Below are positions 56,967-64,000 of a DNA stretch of 64,000 bases, piece by piece. Position numbers and translations under genes: made by a program. This DNA is from Devosia oryziradicis (GTDB taxonomy: Bacteria > Pseudomonadota > Alphaproteobacteria > Rhizobiales > Devosiaceae), in the NCBI RefSeq assembly GCF_016698645.1, contig NZ_CP068047.1:1213001-1277000 (forward strand), given 5' to 3'. The notes below the pieces were generated by a model, which searched no databases, was not told where the DNA came from, and saw nothing but the letters and a program-made list of their open reading frames with translations. How positions within the stretch are numbered: the stretch's first letter is position 1; each line of letters opens with the position of its first letter.

Positions 56967-57509
56967 ATGAACAAGGCTGAAATAGCGGCGCAATGCCAGT
57001 GGGACTACTACGACATGGGCCACTTGAGACTGCATGTCCCGTTGTTCGGCGTCGAACTGCCCTTCACGCTCTTCCCGGTCGATGGGGCGGGGCCAGAACT
57101 AACGGACAAAATGGCGGCCACCATTGCCGACGTTCTAGCGCTCGACCCGGCCCAACTCGATCGCGTCAAGGCCATGATGTGGGAGGAGGCCAACTTCGCC
57201 TTCCAGGTCGCCGACTATGGCGTTGAATCCCGGCCTGGAGAGACGAGCCTCGAGGCGCATCTGCGCGAGTTTGGCATCGCGGGGCCAGAGGACGCCTTCG
57301 CCCGGAGCGTGCTCGAGGAAGTACAGATACACGACCAGTTCGACAGCCGCTTCGCCGAGCTAAAGCTCGTTACGGGTGCCAACAACCTCGTGGCTGTCGT
57401 CGTCAAGGATGGTCGCATCATCGACTGGGGTGATGACGGACTCTATCTGGGCGAATTCGAGGAGGACGAGCAAATATTGAGCAAGCGGAGACAGGCAGTG
57501 CTCCGTTAG
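56967..57509 (+). CDS. Conserved protein of unknown function (DUF6985-like)
   Basis: A 180-aa acidic soluble protein (many Asp and Glu; EFEEDEQ near the C-terminus) with no signal or membrane span. The HLRLHVPLFGVELPFTLF start and DGRIIDWGDDGLYLGEF end recall DUF6985 proteins found in immunity-protein-like families, but the match is weak. It lies 27 bp downstream of arr with GCGAGG before its ATG, so co-transcription is likely. Confidence 0.65.
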   Translation: MNKAEIAAQCQWDYYDMGHLRLHVPLFGVELPFTLFPVDGAGPELTDKMAATIADVLALDPAQLDRVKAMMWEEANFAFQVADYGVESRPGETSLEAHLREFGIAGPEDAFARSVLEEVQIHDQFDSRFAELKLVTGANNLVAVVVKDGRIIDWGDDGLYLGEFEEDEQILSKRRQAVLR

Positions 57510-57566
57510 GCACTTCCCGGTTCACATGCGACCAGAGCGGCCCCTTGCATCTCTCTCGTCATTCGC

Positions 57567-57589
57567 TATACTGAACTACATGGTTCAGT
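57567..57589 (+). promoter_or_regulatory. -10 element and operator overlapping the ArsR start codon
   Basis: TATACT at 57567-57572 is followed by the palindrome ACTGAAC-TACATG-GTTCAGT (57570-57589), which contains the ATG at 57580. The start codon lies 8 nt after the -10, so the transcript is probably leaderless and self-repressed. Confidence 0.6.
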
Positions 57590-57933
57590 TTCAGCAAAGC
57601 CGTTTCGACACCTCGTTCGCCGCGCTTTCGGATGCCACCCGGCGTGGTGTGCTTGAGCGTCTTGGGCGGTCCGATGCCTCGATCACCGATCTGGCCGAGA
57701 CCTTCAGCATGACGCTGACGGGCATGAAAAAGCACGTCAGCGTTCTCGAACAGGCCGGATTGGTCACTTCGGAAAAGGTTGGACGTGTTCGGGTCTGCCG
57801 GCTGGGCACCAGCCGCCTCGAGCATGAAGCGGAATGGATCGAGCGCTACCGGCAGCTCTGGGACGCGCGGTTCGACAAGCTGGACAAAGTTGTCGAAGAA
57901 CTCAAACGCAAGGAGAACAATGATGAACGATAG
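57580..57933 (+). CDS. ArsR-family transcriptional regulator (SRPBCC-associated)
   Basis: A 117-aa winged-helix repressor: FAALSDATRRGVLERLGRSDASITDLAETFSMTLTGMKKHVSVLEQAGLV region in consecutive blocks, with recognition helix LTGMKKHVSVLE. There are no metal-site cysteines, so it is not a metal sensor of the classic type. It belongs to the group paired with an SRPBCC (AHSA1-like) gene, here overlapping by 11 bp. The start codon sits inside a palindrome, implying autoregulation. Confidence 0.9.
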   Translation: MVQFQQSRFDTSFAALSDATRRGVLERLGRSDASITDLAETFSMTLTGMKKHVSVLEQAGLVTSEKVGRVRVCRLGTSRLEHEAEWIERYRQLWDARFDKLDKVVEELKRKENNDER

Positions 57934-58432
57934 GCAGGATGGCGGCTCGGCCGCCACGGGCAACCGCACGTCGATTAAGCGGACGTCGGACTGCGAAATC
58001 ACGGTCACCCGGACATTCGACGCGCCGGCCAGGATCGTGTTCGAAGCCTGGACCAGGCCGGAGTTGTTCGCGCAGTGGTGGGTGCCCAAGTCGCTGGGGG
58101 TGCCGCTGCGCTCCTGCCAGTTGGATGTACGCACCGGCGGCAGCTATCGCCTCGAATTCGGCAAGGATGGCGAGACGACATGGGCCTTTTTCGGCACCTA
58201 TACCGATGTGGTGCCGCCCACGCGGATCGTCTGGACCAATGACGAGGGCGACAGCAGCGCCATTTCCACGGTGACGCTGGTGGAAAAGGACGGCAGGACG
58301 CTGCTGACCTTCAGCGAACTCCACCCCAACAAGGAGGCGCTCGAGGCCTCGCTGGGCGGGATGGAAGGCACACCCGAGCAGTTCGACCAGCTCGATGCCG
58401 TGCTCGCCAGCCTCAGCGCCGGCGGCGCCTGA
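57923..58432 (+). CDS. SRPBCC (AHSA1-like) domain protein
   Basis: A 169-aa START/Bet v1-fold protein: ITVTRTFDAPARIVFEAWTRPELFAQWWVPKS near the N-terminus, GGSYRLEFG in the middle and LTFSELHPNKEALEASLGG at the end, as in AHSA1-like proteins. Binds an unknown hydrophobic ligand. AAGGAG lies 7 nt before ATG 57923 (57920 is also possible). Overlaps the ArsR gene and abuts the converging membrane gene with no spacer. Confidence 0.88.
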   Translation: MNDRQDGGSAATGNRTSIKRTSDCEITVTRTFDAPARIVFEAWTRPELFAQWWVPKSLGVPLRSCQLDVRTGGSYRLEFGKDGETTWAFFGTYTDVVPPTRIVWTNDEGDSSAISTVTLVEKDGRTLLTFSELHPNKEALEASLGGMEGTPEQFDQLDAVLASLSAGGA

Positions 58433-59077
58433 TCAGGCCTGGCCCAGGTGGCGCGGCCCGCTGAGGCGAAGCCATATCGCCATGGCGACAAGAGGCAGGC
58501 CCCAGGCGATCCAGGCATCGAGTGCGTAGAACGCCTCGAAGTGCCTGGAACCGCCGACTGCCTTCCATAGGCCTAGGTAAATGCGAAAGAACAGCGCGCC
58601 CGACGTCACCGCGGCCATCATCAGCATGCAGGCGCGGTGGGGAGCAACTTGCCCCCGCCGAATATGCCAGATGCCCAGGGCCAGCAGCACGATCCACGCA
58701 ACGCCCTGGGCCACGAAGCCGGCGGCGGAGATCTCCGTGACCGGCATCACGACAGCAACCGGAATGGCCGTCAGGCCCGCGACGAGAACAATGGCCGCGG
58801 TGACGCGTCCAACGAGGCGATGCCACCGGGTGCCACGCATATAGAGGACCAGGGGCACCAGCAGCAGGGCCAGGCCACCCGATACCATGTGAACGGGAAA
58901 GATGACCGGCAGCAATTCCAGCTTGACCGCAAGAGGTTCTGGAAAGCCGTCATTGTCAAAACTTTCCGATATTCCGCGCAGCGCAACGTAGATTACAAAC
59001 AACAGCGGAGGCGCTAGCATAAGCCAGCGCCAAACGGCCATGATCGGCGGGCTAGCCTTATGCGAATGGGAGTTCAT
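58433..59077 (-). CDS. DUF2306-like integral membrane protein
   Basis: A 214-aa protein with about six membrane helices and the family-type histidine motifs HMVSGGLALLLVPLVLYMRG, RWHRLVGRV and APHRACMLM, which may coordinate haem or metal as in cytochrome-b561-like folds (inference). The C-terminal stop abuts the stop of the SRPBCC gene. ATG 59077 shares the CATG with a start on the other strand; an internal ATG at 59041 is possible. Confidence 0.78.
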   Translation of the reverse strand: MNSHSHKASPPIMAVWRWLMLAPPLLFVIYVALRGISESFDNDGFPEPLAVKLELLPVIFPVHMVSGGLALLLVPLVLYMRGTRWHRLVGRVTAAIVLVAGLTAIPVAVVMPVTEISAAGFVAQGVAWIVLLALGIWHIRRGQVAPHRACMLMMAAVTSGALFFRIYLGLWKAVGGSRHFEAFYALDAWIAWGLPLVAMAIWLRLSGPRHLGQA

Positions 59078-59078
59078 G

Positions 59079-59537
59079 ATGGCTCGTAACCACGTTGTTG
59101 CAACCCTGGCCCTGGGCCTGGCCCTCGGTTTGTGCGGAAATGCGGCACAGGCCGCAACCGAACAGTATTATGGCCGCTGGACGGTAAGTGATGAAGAGCC
59201 CGCTTATTCGTCTAAAGGCATACGCTATAAAACGATTGATGTTGCGCCCTGCGGCGAAGATTTCTGCGGCATATCGGTGGGCGAGGACAATTCGTGCGGC
59301 GAGGTGCTGTTCCGGTTCCTGACAACCCACGCCGCCGATGAACTGCTGGTCGGGCACGGCCGGTGGGGAAACGCCAAGAAGAAGCTGGAAATGTACTACG
59401 GCGATGACAGCGAGGCGCCCTACATGTTCGTTGCGCTGGGGTCCGACGATATGGACTTGAGCGGGCGCGAGGGCAGCATTCCGACCTTCCAGGCCAGCTA
59501 TGAGCGGCAAGGCGAGGTTGCCTGCACCACGGACTGA
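59079..59537 (+). CDS. Small periplasmic protein, function unknown
   Basis: A 152-aa protein with a clear signal peptide (residues about 1-25, ending NAAQA). The mature part begins EQYYGRWTVSDEE and has four cysteines (CGEDFCG, SCGEV and a C-terminal VACTTD) that can form disulfides. The YYGRWTV start resembles DUF2147/YpeB-type small periplasmic proteins, without a firm match. GGGAG lies 6 nt before ATG 59079. A strong hairpin follows the stop. Confidence 0.75.
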   Translation: MARNHVVATLALGLALGLCGNAAQAATEQYYGRWTVSDEEPAYSSKGIRYKTIDVAPCGEDFCGISVGEDNSCGEVLFRFLTTHAADELLVGHGRWGNAKKKLEMYYGDDSEAPYMFVALGSDDMDLSGREGSIPTFQASYERQGEVACTTD

Positions 59538-59556
59538 CCCAGCCGGAATGGCATAG

Positions 59557-59592
59557 CGCAAAGCCCGCCGAGTTTCCTCGGCGGGCTTTGCG
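59557..59592. terminator. Terminator between the periplasmic gene and sciP
   Basis: A perfect 16-bp stem CGCAAAGCCCGCCGAG / CTCGGCGGGCTTTGCG with a TTTC loop; can act for both converging genes. Confidence 0.8.
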
Positions 59593-59622
59593 ATGTTTGG
59601 TCATCCGTCAGACCTTCGATCT

Positions 59623-59901
59623 TCACCCCTCGCGGTAGTGCTGAATCCAGGTGGTGCGGAGACCGGCCAGGCCATGCTTGTCGATGGCGGCCTGCCAGTT
59701 GAGAAATTCATCGACGCTCAGGGTGTAGCGGTCGCACGCCTCTTCGAGGCTGAGCAGTCCGCCGCGCACGGCTGCGACGACTTCGGCTTTGCGGCGGATG
59801 ACCCACCTCCGCGTATTGGCGGGGGGAAGATCTGCGATCGTGAGCGGACTTCCGTCCGGACCGATAACGTACTTAACGCGAGGACGCATTTGTACGGTCA
59901 T
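59623..59901 (-). CDS. sciP: CtrA inhibitor SciP (DUF1153)
   Basis: Small DNA-binding protein that in Caulobacter blocks CtrA-activated promoters early in the cell cycle. The 92-aa product has the highly conserved IGPDGSPLTIADLPPANTRRWV, the helix-turn-helix RRKAEVVAAVRGGLLSLEEACDRYTLSVDEFLNW (in two blocks) and the end TTWIQHYREG. GAGAG precedes the ATG. A near-consensus CtrA box and a GANTC site lie upstream, consistent with a feedback loop. The flagellar fliK-flgD unit is next door. Confidence 0.94.
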   Translation of the reverse strand: MTVQMRPRVKYVIGPDGSPLTIADLPPANTRRWVIRRKAEVVAAVRGGLLSLEEACDRYTLSVDEFLNWQAAIDKHGLAGLRTTWIQHYREG

Positions 59902-59952
59902 TTTACTCTCTACTCAACCTGACCATATGAGGAAGAGAGTAGGGTACCAGCC

Positions 59953-59967
59953 TTAAATTTCGACTAA
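59953..59967 (-). promoter_or_regulatory. Candidate CtrA box upstream of sciP
   Basis: TTAA-ATTTCGA-CTAA matches TTAA-N7-TTAA at 7 of 8 positions, 52-66 bp before the sciP start. A GAATC (GANTC) site follows at 60015. Confidence 0.5.
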
Positions 59968-60050
59968 GGGAAAACTTACAACAGGTTAAGAATGGCGTGG
60001 GATTTCAACGCACTGAATCAAGATTTCGCGGGGTCTGAGCGTTGAAACGA

Positions 60051-60074
60051 ATTGCCCGGCAAAAGCCGGGCAAT
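60051..60074 (-). terminator. Hairpin downstream of flgD
   Basis: A perfect 10-bp stem ATTGCCCGGC / GCCGGGCAAT with an AAAA (TTTT on the minus strand) loop, 37 bp after the flgD stop. Confidence 0.55.
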
Positions 60075-60110
60075 ACCTTGAACCGAGTGTATTCGGGTCG
60101 CGCGCTCCTG

Positions 60111-60797
60111 TCAGGCGTCGTCTCCGGAGGCGGTGACATCGGGGATGCGGACGTCGGTGACGTCGGTGATGGAGACGCGGCGGCTGCCGACCGTGAGGAC
60201 TGGCACATCGCCGGTGAAGTCGACGGCGGTAACGACGCCGATCGAGGCGGTGCTGATCTTGACGTCCTTGCCGTTGGCGTCCTTGCCCTTGATGTCGATG
60301 GTATAGACGCCGTTGGGCTTCATGTTGCCATCGCTGCCCTTGCCATCCCAGCGGAAGGTGCCGGGGCCGGACTTGAGCGGACCCGTTTCGGAATAGACGA
60401 CCTGACCGTTCTTGTCCTTGATGGTCACGGTGGCGTTGGCTGCATTGGCGTCGGCGCTATAGGCCCAGAAGACCGCGTTGGCATCGGTCAATTCGCCGGT
60501 CTTGCCCGAAGACGTCACTTCTTTGCCGATATAGGACACGGCATCCGACTTGGCCGTATTCTGGCTCGAGAGCATCAGTGTCTCGAGGAATTCATTGGTC
60601 TTGAGCTGCTGCTCGACGCCGGTGAACTGTACCAGCTGCTGGGTGAACTGGTTGGTATCCAGCGGATCCATCGGATTCTGGTTCTTGAGCTGGGTGGTCA
60701 GGATGCTCAGGAAGGTGTCGAAATTGTCGGCGATGGTTGAGCGCGAGCTCGCCATCTGACTGGTTTTGGAATTGCCTGAAACGCTATCGATTGCCAT
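60111..60797 (-). CDS. flgD: Flagellar hook assembly protein FlgD
   Basis: Hook cap scaffold that allows FlgE polymerisation. The 228-aa product has the N-terminal FlgD region (FLSILTTQLKNQNPMDPLDTNQFTQQLVQF, in blocks), then the FlgD Ig-like domain (GPGTFRWDGKGSDGN; NGVYTIDIKGKD) and a final strand region VDFTGDVPVLTVGSRRVSI. AAGGAG precedes the ATG by 8 nt. It begins 12 bp after fliK, so both should come from the sigma-54 promoter at 62415. Confidence 0.95.
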   Translation of the reverse strand: MAIDSVSGNSKTSQMASSRSTIADNFDTFLSILTTQLKNQNPMDPLDTNQFTQQLVQFTGVEQQLKTNEFLETLMLSSQNTAKSDAVSYIGKEVTSSGKTGELTDANAVFWAYSADANAANATVTIKDKNGQVVYSETGPLKSGPGTFRWDGKGSDGNMKPNGVYTIDIKGKDANGKDVKISTASIGVVTAVDFTGDVPVLTVGSRRVSITDVTDVRIPDVTASGDDA

Positions 60798-60809
60798 GAC
60801 ACCTACTCC

Positions 60810-62369
60810 TTACGCGATGATGTTGACGCCGCTGGCAGTCAGGCTGCCGCGGTAAAGATTGACTGTGGGCGGCGGCGTGTCGTCGGTGCCGGACACGATG
60901 TCGCCGCCGAAAATGGGGCCGCGGCCCTGGCCGCCGTCCTGGCGCTGCTGGCCGCTGAACGGGTTCTGCTTGAGCGAGAATTCCAGGTTGGTCTTGCCGC
61001 TATCGAGGCCGGCCTGCTGCAGCGCGCGCTCCAGAGCGCGCTGGTCGCGCTGCATGAGATCGAGCGTTTCCGACTTCTCGACAACCAGTCGGGCATGAAC
61101 CTGGCCGGCCTTGTCGATGTCGAGTCGAACATCGATGCGGCCGAGTTCGGGTGGATCGAGGCGAATCTGGAAGCGGGAATTGCCCTCGTTGACCTGGCGG
61201 ACCATCTCGAAGGCGAGCTGGGGCAGGTTGAGCTGCTGCTGGCTGGTCTGGTAGCCGGCCTGAACAACACGCGGTGCCGCGACGACCTCGGCGCGCGCCG
61301 CGGCCTGGGGCGGCAGGGTATTGTTCTGCGGCTCAGGCTGTTTGTCGATCGCGGCAGCGGCAACGGGCGAGCGCTGGGTGTCGAGTTTGTCCTGCCGGTC
61401 GCTGTCGCGATCCGTGGCATCATCGGAGGCTCGGGCGCTGGCCTGCACCGGTGCTGGCGCGTCCGACGTTTCGGTGGTTTCCCCCGCGGCATCGGCAGCG
61501 GGCGCATCGGTCGCTGGCGCGGTCGGGCCTGCTTTCCCGGTCAGCGCCTTTTCAGTCAGCTGAAGTTCGGGCGCGGCGAGCGGCATCGTCGCGATGTCGG
61601 TGTCAACGGCGGGCTTGGTGGCCTGGGCGAGCTTGGCCAGCGCTGCATCGAGGTCGAGGTCGGCCTTGGCATCGAGTTCGAGCTGGGCCAACTGGTCGGC
61701 GTCGGCTTCACCCTTGTTGAGCGCGGCCAGCAATGCGGCCAGCTTGTCGCCAACCGATTTGATCTGGGCCGAGAGCTCGGCGCTGGCTTCGGCCGAGGCC
61801 GAGCCACTGAACAGGTTTTCGGCGACGGGGCCAAAGGCAGCGGTCAGGCGGGCGGCAAGGCTGGCATCGTCGGGCTGGATGTTGTTCACCAACGCCGTGA
61901 GGTCGTCGAGCGAGGGCAGGGCGGAGAGGTCGATGTCGAGTGCCGCGGCCAGATCGGCCAGCGCAGCGTCCAGTTTCTTGAGCGTCTCGGGATCAAGCGG
62001 CTCTCCGGCTTCAAGCTTGGCCTTGAGGTCGGCGAGGGTATCGACAATGTCGGACAGCACGGGTGTGGCGTCCAGTCGATCCTGGATCGGTACCACGGCA
62101 TCGATCACAGCAGCGATGGCGTCGGGGTCGTCCTGTTCAGGCGTTCCCTCTTCGCCAAAGCCCAACGACATGTTCACCAGGTTCCCCAGGTTCACGTCCA
62201 GGCTGGCGGTCGAACTCTTGCTGGTTTCCGTATTGGCCGGCGCGTTTGCGGCGCCCAACAGTGCTGCGAACACATCGACCGGGCCCTCGGTCGCATCTGC
62301 GGATGCGTTGAGAGCCTTGCTGCTGCTGACGCCTGCAGTGGTGGTGGTAACCGTCAGATGTGATGCCAC
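60810..62369 (-). CDS. fliK: Flagellar hook-length control protein FliK
   Basis: Exported molecular ruler that sets hook length and switches export specificity. The 519-aa product has a long low-complexity, Ala/Asp/Leu-rich N-terminal and middle region and a conserved C-terminal Flg_hook domain with FQIRLDPPELGRIDVRLDIDKAGQVHARL (in blocks) and the final hydrophobic region. Such composition and a conserved C-terminal third are typical. GTG 62369 is the only suitable start; the ribosome binding site is weak. First gene after a sigma-54 promoter. Confidence 0.92.
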   Translation of the reverse strand: MASHLTVTTTTAGVSSSKALNASADATEGPVDVFAALLGAANAPANTETSKSSTASLDVNLGNLVNMSLGFGEEGTPEQDDPDAIAAVIDAVVPIQDRLDATPVLSDIVDTLADLKAKLEAGEPLDPETLKKLDAALADLAAALDIDLSALPSLDDLTALVNNIQPDDASLAARLTAAFGPVAENLFSGSASAEASAELSAQIKSVGDKLAALLAALNKGEADADQLAQLELDAKADLDLDAALAKLAQATKPAVDTDIATMPLAAPELQLTEKALTGKAGPTAPATDAPAADAAGETTETSDAPAPVQASARASDDATDRDSDRQDKLDTQRSPVAAAAIDKQPEPQNNTLPPQAAARAEVVAAPRVVQAGYQTSQQQLNLPQLAFEMVRQVNEGNSRFQIRLDPPELGRIDVRLDIDKAGQVHARLVVEKSETLDLMQRDQRALERALQQAGLDSGKTNLEFSLKQNPFSGQQRQDGGQGRGPIFGGDIVSGTDDTPPPTVNLYRGSLTASGVNIIA

Positions 62370-62414
62370 GAATGCGAACCCATGTACTAATGCGACTAAT
62401 CCGCTGGTGACGGT

Positions 62415-62429
62415 GCAAGGGTGGTGCCA
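62415..62429 (-). promoter_or_regulatory. Sigma-54 promoter of fliK-flgD
   Basis: On the minus strand TGGCAC-CACCC-TTGC (then AC) is a perfect match to TGGCAC-N5-TTGC. The expected start of transcription is near 62404, about 35 nt before the fliK GTG. Confidence 0.88.
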
Positions 62430-62506
62430 AGTGGGACTTCAGCTAAAAGGTGTTTATTCGACAATGGGTTGAGCAGAGGCAGGACAATCCGAACTTGCCT
62501 TCTGGC

Positions 62507-62539
62507 GGCAAGAAATACTGCCGGGCGGCATTTCTTGCC
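62507..62539. promoter_or_regulatory. Palindrome upstream of the sigma-54 promoter, candidate FlbD enhancer
   Basis: GGCAAGAAAT and ATTTCTTGCC are perfect 10-bp inverted repeats separated by 13 nt (ACTGCCGGGCGGC). It lies 78-110 bp upstream of the -24 element, the usual distance for an enhancer-binding protein. A further CTTGCC copy lies nearby at about 62494. Confidence 0.6.
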
Positions 62540-62652
62540 CAGTTGGCGGGATGGCTCGGGGTGAGCCTCCACGGTTGCTAGCGCCGTGCAGAAGGCGTAT
62601 TGAGCGCCACCAAATTCGTCCGCTGGCCCTTGAACCCAACCGGATACAGGAC

Positions 62653-63807
62653 ATGTTGAACTCGCTTGATATCGCCAAGCGTCCCGAAGACACGCGCGTC
62701 GTCGTCGCGATGTCGGGGGGCGTGGATTCCTCGGTCGTTGCCGGCCTGCTTGCCCGGCAGGGCTATGACGTCGTCGGCGTCACCCTCCAGCTCTACGATC
62801 ATGGCGAGGCCACCCATCGCAAGGGCGCATGCTGCGCCGGGCAGGATATCCACGATGCGCGCCGGGTGGCGGCGACCTTGGGCATTCCCCATTACGTGCT
62901 GGACTATGAGGAGCGCTTCAAGCGCTCGGTGATTGCGCCCTTCGCCAATGCCTATCAGCAGGGCGAAACGCCGGTGCCGTGCATTGCCTGCAACCAGTCG
63001 GTCAAGTTCGTCGACCTGATGGAAGTGGCCCGGGACCTGGGTGCGGACGTCCTGGCCACCGGTCATTATGTGCAGAGCCGGCTGGGCGAAGACGGCCGAC
63101 GGCAGCTGTTCCGCCCGGTCGATGCCGAGCGCGACCAGACCTACTTCCTGTTCGCCACCACGCAGAGCCAGCTCGATTTCCTGCGCTTCCCGCTGGGCGG
63201 CATGCCTAAGGCCGAAGTGCGCGAACTGGCCCGCGACATGGGGCTCGAGATCGCCGAAAAGCACGACAGCCAGGACATCTGCTTCGTGCCGCAGGGCAAG
63301 TATGCCGACATCATCCGCAAGATGCATCCCGAGGCTGCTGCGCAGGGCGAGATCGTCCATCTCGATGGCCGGGTACTCGGCACCCATGAGGGCATCGTCA
63401 ACTACACGATCGGCCAGCGCAAGGGCCTGGGCGTCGCAGCGGCCGAGCCCCTCTATGTGATCAAGCTCGAGCACAAGACGGGTCGCGTCATCGTCGGCCC
63501 GCGCGAGGCGCTCAAGACCCATACGGTGCGGCTGCGCGACGTCAACTGGCTGGGCGCCCGGCCGCTGGCCGAACTCAGCGCCGGCAATGGGGCCCCGGTC
63601 GAGGTCAAGGTCCGCTCAACCCGTGGCCCGCAGCCGGCCGTGGTGCAGATGCGCGGCGACGACGTGTTCGTGACGCTGGTGTCAGGCGAATACGGCATCT
63701 CGCCGGGCCAGGCATGCGTCTTCTATGCCGACGACACACCGACCTCGGAAGTCTGGGGCGGCGGCTTCATCGCCGAAGCCGTGCCGCAAGTGTTTGCGGC
63801 TGCTTGA
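62653..63807 (+). CDS. mnmA: tRNA-specific 2-thiouridylase MnmA (TrmU)
   Basis: Forms 2-thiouridine at U34 of tRNA-Lys, -Glu and -Gln using ATP and sulfur relayed as persulfide. The PP-loop SGGVDSS is at residues 21-27; the catalytic cysteines are Cys113 (in [10 protein letters not shown]) and Cys210 (in [10 protein letters not shown]). [26 protein letters not shown] and [10 protein letters not shown] (in order) complete the family pattern. Length 384 aa. ATG 62653 is the first codon before the conserved part; its ribosome binding site is weak. Confidence 0.96.
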   Translation: MLNSLDIAKRPEDTRVVVAMSGGVDSSVVAGLLARQGYDVVGVTLQLYDHGEATHRKGACCAGQDIHDARRVAATLGIPHYVLDYEERFKRSVIAPFANAYQQGETPVPCIACNQSVKFVDLMEVARDLGADVLATGHYVQSRLGEDGRRQLFRPVDAERDQTYFLFATTQSQLDFLRFPLGGMPKAEVRELARDMGLEIAEKHDSQDICFVPQGKYADIIRKMHPEAAAQGEIVHLDGRVLGTHEGIVNYTIGQRKGLGVAAAEPLYVIKLEHKTGRVIVGPREALKTHTVRLRDVNWLGARPLAELSAGNGAPVEVKVRSTRGPQPAVVQMRGDDVFVTLVSGEYGISPGQACVFYADDTPTSEVWGGGFIAEAVPQVFAAA

Positions 63808-63851
63808 GGCATACAAAGTAATTGTGCGGTTCCGGAAATCCACTACGGTAG

Positions 63852-64000
63852 ATGTCTGTCGGCGTCGAGCGATTACTGGATATGCTTTTTTCTGTTCTGC
63901 CTAATATCTGGCGACTGCGAACGTGCGAAGAGGCTGTTACCTTTGATAGCGGCCTTCTTACGGTCAAGCGGGAAATAAGGTCCAAGCTGAGGATCATCGC
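63852..64000 (+). CDS. Possible 5' part of a gene running off the window edge
   Basis: An ATG at 63852 opens a frame without stop to the last base (49 codons and a partial one). The product start MSVGVERLLDMLFSVLPNIW is not recognised. The local base composition is more AT-rich than its neighbours and no good ribosome binding site is seen, so this could be chance. Confidence 0.3.
   Translation, partial: MSVGVERLLDMLFSVLPNIWRLRTCEEAVTFDSGLLTVKREIRSKLRII

Noticed and set aside
61095..62363. 422-codon open frame on the plus strand opposite fliK
   Set aside because: Mirror of fliK low-complexity coding sequence; no ribosome binding site or domain.
63767..63997. 76-codon frame on the minus strand at the right edge
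   Set aside because: Overlaps the end of mnmA, has no ribosome binding site and no recognisable features.

Overview
The window is a GC-rich piece of an alphaproteobacterial chromosome, most likely order Hyphomicrobiales (Rhizobiales); overall gene content and protein style suggest Devosia or a close relative. The pointers are the pal-cpoB-tilS-ftsH-glmM order, the CtrA/ChpT/SciP cell-cycle regulators, EipA (DUF1134), FlbD inside a flagellar operon, candidate CtrA boxes (TTAA-N7-TTAA type) and clustered GANTC (CcrM) sites. Genus assignment is inference. I see no tRNA, rRNA, CRISPR array, transposase or prophage gene.

Layout. 1-6722: cell envelope and housekeeping block (end of pal, cpoB, tilS, ftsH, glmM). 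6723-9823: outer-membrane beta-barrel protein, a DenD-like dehydrogenase and a free-standing ATP-dependent DNA ligase. 9908-12837: serine biosynthesis (serC, serA), split by a long inverted repeat. 12885-18778: FAD oxidoreductase, EamA exporter, purA and a large single-span membrane protein. 18789-23093: thiamine block: a TPP riboswitch ahead of thiB-thiP-thiQ, with thiamine pyrophosphokinase divergent. 23179-29666: rpoH, rluD, a coiled-coil membrane protein, eipA, a YHS protein, chpT and a single-domain response regulator. 29670-32679: ECF sigma factor of the long, TPR-tailed type, a secreted alpha/beta hydrolase and a periplasmic protein. 32765-35693: ctrA divergent from fliI-fliJ. 35846-47511: accessory region with two TetR units (each next to a clear palindromic operator), GNAT acetyltransferases, esterase, cupin, paired PRC-barrel proteins, a zinc metallopeptidase, LysE, GST and small conserved proteins. 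47227-55748: flagellar operon fliF-fliG-fliH-fliN-flbD-flhA, followed in the same direction with almost no gap by an APH(6)-type kinase and an ABM monooxygenase. 55879-59537: GST, rifamycin ADP-ribosyltransferase (Arr), an ArsR-SRPBCC pair, a membrane protein and a periplasmic protein. 59623-62369: sciP, then fliK-flgD behind a textbook sigma-54 promoter with an upstream palindrome. 62653-63807: mnmA. A possible gene start runs off the right edge.

How it fits together. The strongest theme is cell-cycle control of motility and envelope. ChpT (phosphorelay to CtrA), CtrA and SciP (CtrA antagonist) all lie here, and candidate CtrA boxes sit before the porin-like gene, eipA/YHS, ctrA-fliI, fliF and sciP. 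FlbD, encoded in the fliF operon, is the expected activator of the sigma-54 promoter before fliK-flgD. The thiamine operon has a riboswitch plus a bulky inverted repeat between thiB and thiP that could set the ratio of binding protein to transporter. No wholly new defence or metabolic system is evident; the most novel-looking items are regulatory architectures and gene arrangements.
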